Shown one piece after another: positions 61,765 through 64,000 of a stretch of DNA of 64,000 bases. The notes below the pieces were generated by a model. That model was not told the origin of the DNA and made no database searches. It worked only from the letters and a program-made list of their open reading frames with translations. A program made the translations under genes and the position numbers. Origin of the DNA: Flectobacillus longus (lineage in GTDB: Bacteria > Bacteroidota > Bacteroidia > Cytophagales > Spirosomataceae); assembly GCF_030056705.1 (NCBI RefSeq), contig NZ_JASHIC010000013.1:124001-188000 (forward strand). Reading direction: 5' to 3'. Within the stretch, counting starts at the first letter, position 1; each line of letters starts with the position of its first letter.

Positions 61765-62930
61765 TTTTCTGCTATATTTTCTTCACTCTCAAAACCTATA
61801 GTATAAAATTCTGTTCTCAAAAAGTCAAAATTACTCAGTCCCGAATACTTAAAATCATCAAAAATATCTTTTGAATTTTGATAGTTGTAAAACAAAGATT
61901 TTTTAGGTACACGATGAATGACTGACCAATACTCTAATGGGATATTATTCATTACAAACCTATCATTAGTAGTCATAATCACCTGAACAGATGACCCTTT
62001 AACTTTTTCTATAATCAAGTCAATAAGGGTTTTAGACCTTTCATAATCTAAACCCTCTCCAATATCGTCTATTAAAATGCAACTTGGAGTTTTACTTAAC
62101 AAAGAAAAGTTGAGTTGAACAAGTAGAGACAACGCTCTAAACATACCTTGCGACATTTCCTTTTGGTCTGTTATGTCTTCAATGTCAGATTCTTTTACCC
62201 CAATACCAAAAGCAGGAAGGGGAAAGAATTTTAATATATCAACACTTATTGTACTGATATGGTAAGCGATTTTACTCATATCATCAATAATCCTCTTTAT
62301 AAATTCTTCCCCAAATTGGTTTTCACCTTTTATGAAAATTTCAGTCACATCATCGCTATCTTTCAGGTCTACTTCTTTATCCTCTTTAATCGCATTTTTA
62401 TCACGGAGTAACGAGTTTTTACCAAGTTGTCCACCAAAACGATAGTGATTAAGTGATTTTCCCCAGTTTTGCAAAGGCTCAAAAAATGGCTGCTGTATAT
62501 TATCTACTCGCGAAACAGCCAGTTTATCCTCTTCCATTTGAAACTCTAAATCAGTATTAGCCTTTTCATAAAACATTGTACCTGTCTGGCTATTTCGTTG
62601 TAGCTTAGAAACTCCATTTATTTGAAGTACCTCTTGTTTTACTTTACCTTCTTCAAATTCTAAAACGTAGGAAACTTCCTTTCCATTATCGTCAAACAAT
62701 AAATCGTAACTAGAAGTATTATACATTAATTGAGATAACTTTACATCTCCTGACAATAAATCAGATAGTTGCCTTATAACATTAATAGTTTTACTTTTAC
62801 CTGTTGCATTTTTCCCTACAATGAGGTTGATTTTTTGAAAGGAAACTGGTTGTCCATCAGATTTCCCTTCCATTGACCACTCGTATTTTTGCCCTTTAAA
62901 ACGGCAAAACTTTATATTTTTAAGAAACAT
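61761..62930 (-). CDS. AAA ATPase (AAA_21-type), first gene of the second ATPase/TOPRIM pair
   Basis: A 389-residue SMC/RecF-like ATPase. Walker A is G39-KNATGKS-46; the signature is DQKEMSQGMFRALSLL and Walker B reads CILIDDIGEGLDYERS, in which Asp takes the place of the usual catalytic Glu after the first Asp (LIDDIGE against LIDEPE). ITMTTND-type MTTNDRFVMN follows as the H-loop region, with Asn-Asp instead of His. So the ATPase site is unconventional. It is followed by the TOPRIM-like gene (4-base overlap) and has a -7 box at 62954-62961. Confidence 0.83.
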   Translation of the reverse strand: MFLKNIKFCRFKGQKYEWSMEGKSDGQPVSFQKINLIVGKNATGKSKTINVIRQLSDLLSGDVKLSQLMYNTSSYDLLFDDNGKEVSYVLEFEEGKVKQEVLQINGVSKLQRNSQTGTMFYEKANTDLEFQMEEDKLAVSRVDNIQQPFFEPLQNWGKSLNHYRFGGQLGKNSLLRDKNAIKEDKEVDLKDSDDVTEIFIKGENQFGEEFIKRIIDDMSKIAYHISTISVDILKFFPLPAFGIGVKESDIEDITDQKEMSQGMFRALSLLVQLNFSLLSKTPSCILIDDIGEGLDYERSKTLIDLIIEKVKGSSVQVIMTTNDRFVMNNIPLEYWSVIHRVPKKSLFYNYQNSKDIFDDFKYSGLSNFDFLRTEFYTIGFESEENIAEK

Positions 62931-62953
62931 ACTATTTCATTTTATGTGATATA

Positions 62954-62961
62954 CAAAATTA
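62954..62961 (-). promoter_or_regulatory. Predicted -7 box of the second ATPase/TOPRIM pair
   Basis: The minus strand reads TAATTTTG, an exact TAnnTTTG match 24 bases ahead of the start. Confidence 0.45.
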
Positions 62962-63092
62962 ACAACTTCTTTCAGTATTCATCATTTTGTTTAGTCCTTT
63001 ATGTCTCACCCTGCAAACTATATCTTTCTCAAAGAGTGTACTATCATTAATAAACCTCATCTATTTTTCATTCCTGATTATACTACACAACT

Positions 63093-63926
63093 CTATCTCC
63101 AAAACTTAGGAAAAAATGCTGGAGTTTGACTCATGTAGTCTAGGTATTGGGGTTTGGTTTCTACGAGTCTTTCTTCGAGTAGGGCTACGCCTGAAACTTT
63201 CATCAAGAGAAAAGTCATTAATAGAGGGCTTAAGACCGTCCAGCTTGCTCCTGCTGCAATAGTAAAACAGAAATATCCCCACCATAATACGGCATCGCCA
63301 AAATAATTGGGATGGCGTGTGTATTGCCACAAACCACTATCAAATACTTTGCCTTTGTTTTGTGGGTTAGCTTTGAATTGCGCTAATTGCCAGTCGCCAA
63401 GGGCTTCGAATACAAAACCTGCCAACCAGATGATACCACCCAAGGCATCGGCCCATGTCCAGCCTGTAAAGGGTGTTTGTTGGGTAAAAAATAGCGGTAA
63501 AGAAATTAACCAAAGCAATACGCCTTGTAGTAGATATACCCTAAAATATGATCTCCACCAATACTTATCCCCATGGGCTTCACGGAAAGCTTGATAGCGA
63601 TAGTCCTCTCCTTTTCCATGATTACGGACTGCTATATGTGTCGACAATCGTATTCCCCAAATCGAGACTAATACGCATAACACTAGCGCCCGAGGATTGG
63701 AATCGGATAAAAGTCCGTACCAGAGCCATGCCAAAATCACAAAACCCATTCCCCAAAATGAATCGATAATGCTAGAGTCTTTGATGCGTAAACTCCAAAG
63801 CCAAAGTAACGTAAGACAAAGCCAGAGAAGTCCTGCACCCCAAGCCAAGGGTGTAAAAAAGTAAGATAATACGACCATTCCGCCCAACAAAGAAATAGCC
63901 ATCACAAGCAATAAGATATTTTTCAT
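63093..63926 (-). CDS. DUF1295 membrane protein (steroid 5-alpha-reductase-like)
   Basis: A 277-residue integral membrane protein with about seven hydrophobic segments. DSFWGMGFV, GKGEDYRYQAFREAHG, and the C-terminal GLWQYTRHPNYFGDAVLWWG are the DUF1295 hallmarks, shared with the 3-oxo-5-alpha-steroid 4-dehydrogenase/ICMT-like fold. The family has unclear substrates, probably lipids or isoprenoid-like molecules with NADPH or SAM. It is the last complete gene in the window. Confidence 0.88.
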   Translation of the reverse strand: MKNILLLVMAISLLGGMVVLSYFFTPLAWGAGLLWLCLTLLWLWSLRIKDSSIIDSFWGMGFVILAWLWYGLLSDSNPRALVLCVLVSIWGIRLSTHIAVRNHGKGEDYRYQAFREAHGDKYWWRSYFRVYLLQGVLLWLISLPLFFTQQTPFTGWTWADALGGIIWLAGFVFEALGDWQLAQFKANPQNKGKVFDSGLWQYTRHPNYFGDAVLWWGYFCFTIAAGASWTVLSPLLMTFLLMKVSGVALLEERLVETKPQYLDYMSQTPAFFPKFWR

Positions 63927-64000
63927 AATGATATAGGAAGCAAAGTTTAAGTAGCAGGTATCCGCCTAGCGATATACGAACTTTATATCTTATTTGGATT

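Overview
The window looks like chromosomal DNA of a low-GC Bacteroidota bacterium, most likely of the Cytophagales type (Flectobacillus/Arcicella/Runella-like). This is inferred from gene content (SerB-SerA fusion, DUF3857 transglutaminase-like proteins, eukaryote-type NADP isocitrate dehydrogenase, Nampt-type NAD salvage, PF10127-type nucleotidyltransferases), from many sites matching the Bacteroidota -7 box TAnnTTTG, and from hairpin-rich intergenic repeats. I see no insertion sequence, prophage, integrase or CRISPR array.

Layout. 1-6.3 kb: end of a TPR protein, then leftward genes for an MFS carrier, a shikimate-dehydrogenase-like enzyme without the usual substrate serines and a LysR regulator, then a rhamnose symporter (rhaT) overlapping a GntR-type regulator. 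6.9-13.1 kb: a membrane protein, VOC protein, ffh, a small secreted protein, purU, a GNAT protein and icd. 13.4 kb: a serine-like class II tRNA with an apparent GAA anticodon and an irregular acceptor stem, flanked by a -7 box and a terminator. 13.7-17.3 kb: secreted M28 peptidase, Rpn-family nuclease, YheT-like hydrolase. 17.4-22.3 kb: the serine pathway, serBA (fused) and serC, split by a two-gene AAA ATPase/TOPRIM-like (DUF4276-like) cassette whose last gene overlaps the serC start. 22.7-32.6 kb: oxidoreductases, a NAD salvage group (Nampt, Nudix, NadM-like/Nudix), acetyltransferase, PhzF, MarR, a double ABC ATPase and an AraC regulator. 32.8-36.4 kb: PhyH dioxygenase, aldo/keto reductase, a repeat-dense gap, a lipoprotein phosphoesterase and a small protein. 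36.6-47.7 kb: pheT, three tandem DUF3857 proteins and an M48 peptidase. 47.8-54.5 kb: a frameshifted GH2 glycosidase, a TPR histidine kinase and an M24 peptidase. 54.6-63.9 kb: a leftward run of small accessory genes including AlkB-like, DUF4262, two tandem PF10127 nucleotidyltransferases, DinB and a second ATPase/TOPRIM pair, ending with a DUF1295 membrane enzyme.

The most interesting items are the ATPase/TOPRIM pair placed inside the serine operon, with its own -7 box next to a terminator hairpin and translational overlap with serC; the second, unrelated-looking pair of the same architecture at 61-63 kb; the odd tRNA; and loss of the catalytic Cys in two of three tandem DUF3857 paralogues. 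Calls rest on motif recognition by eye; no database search was run.
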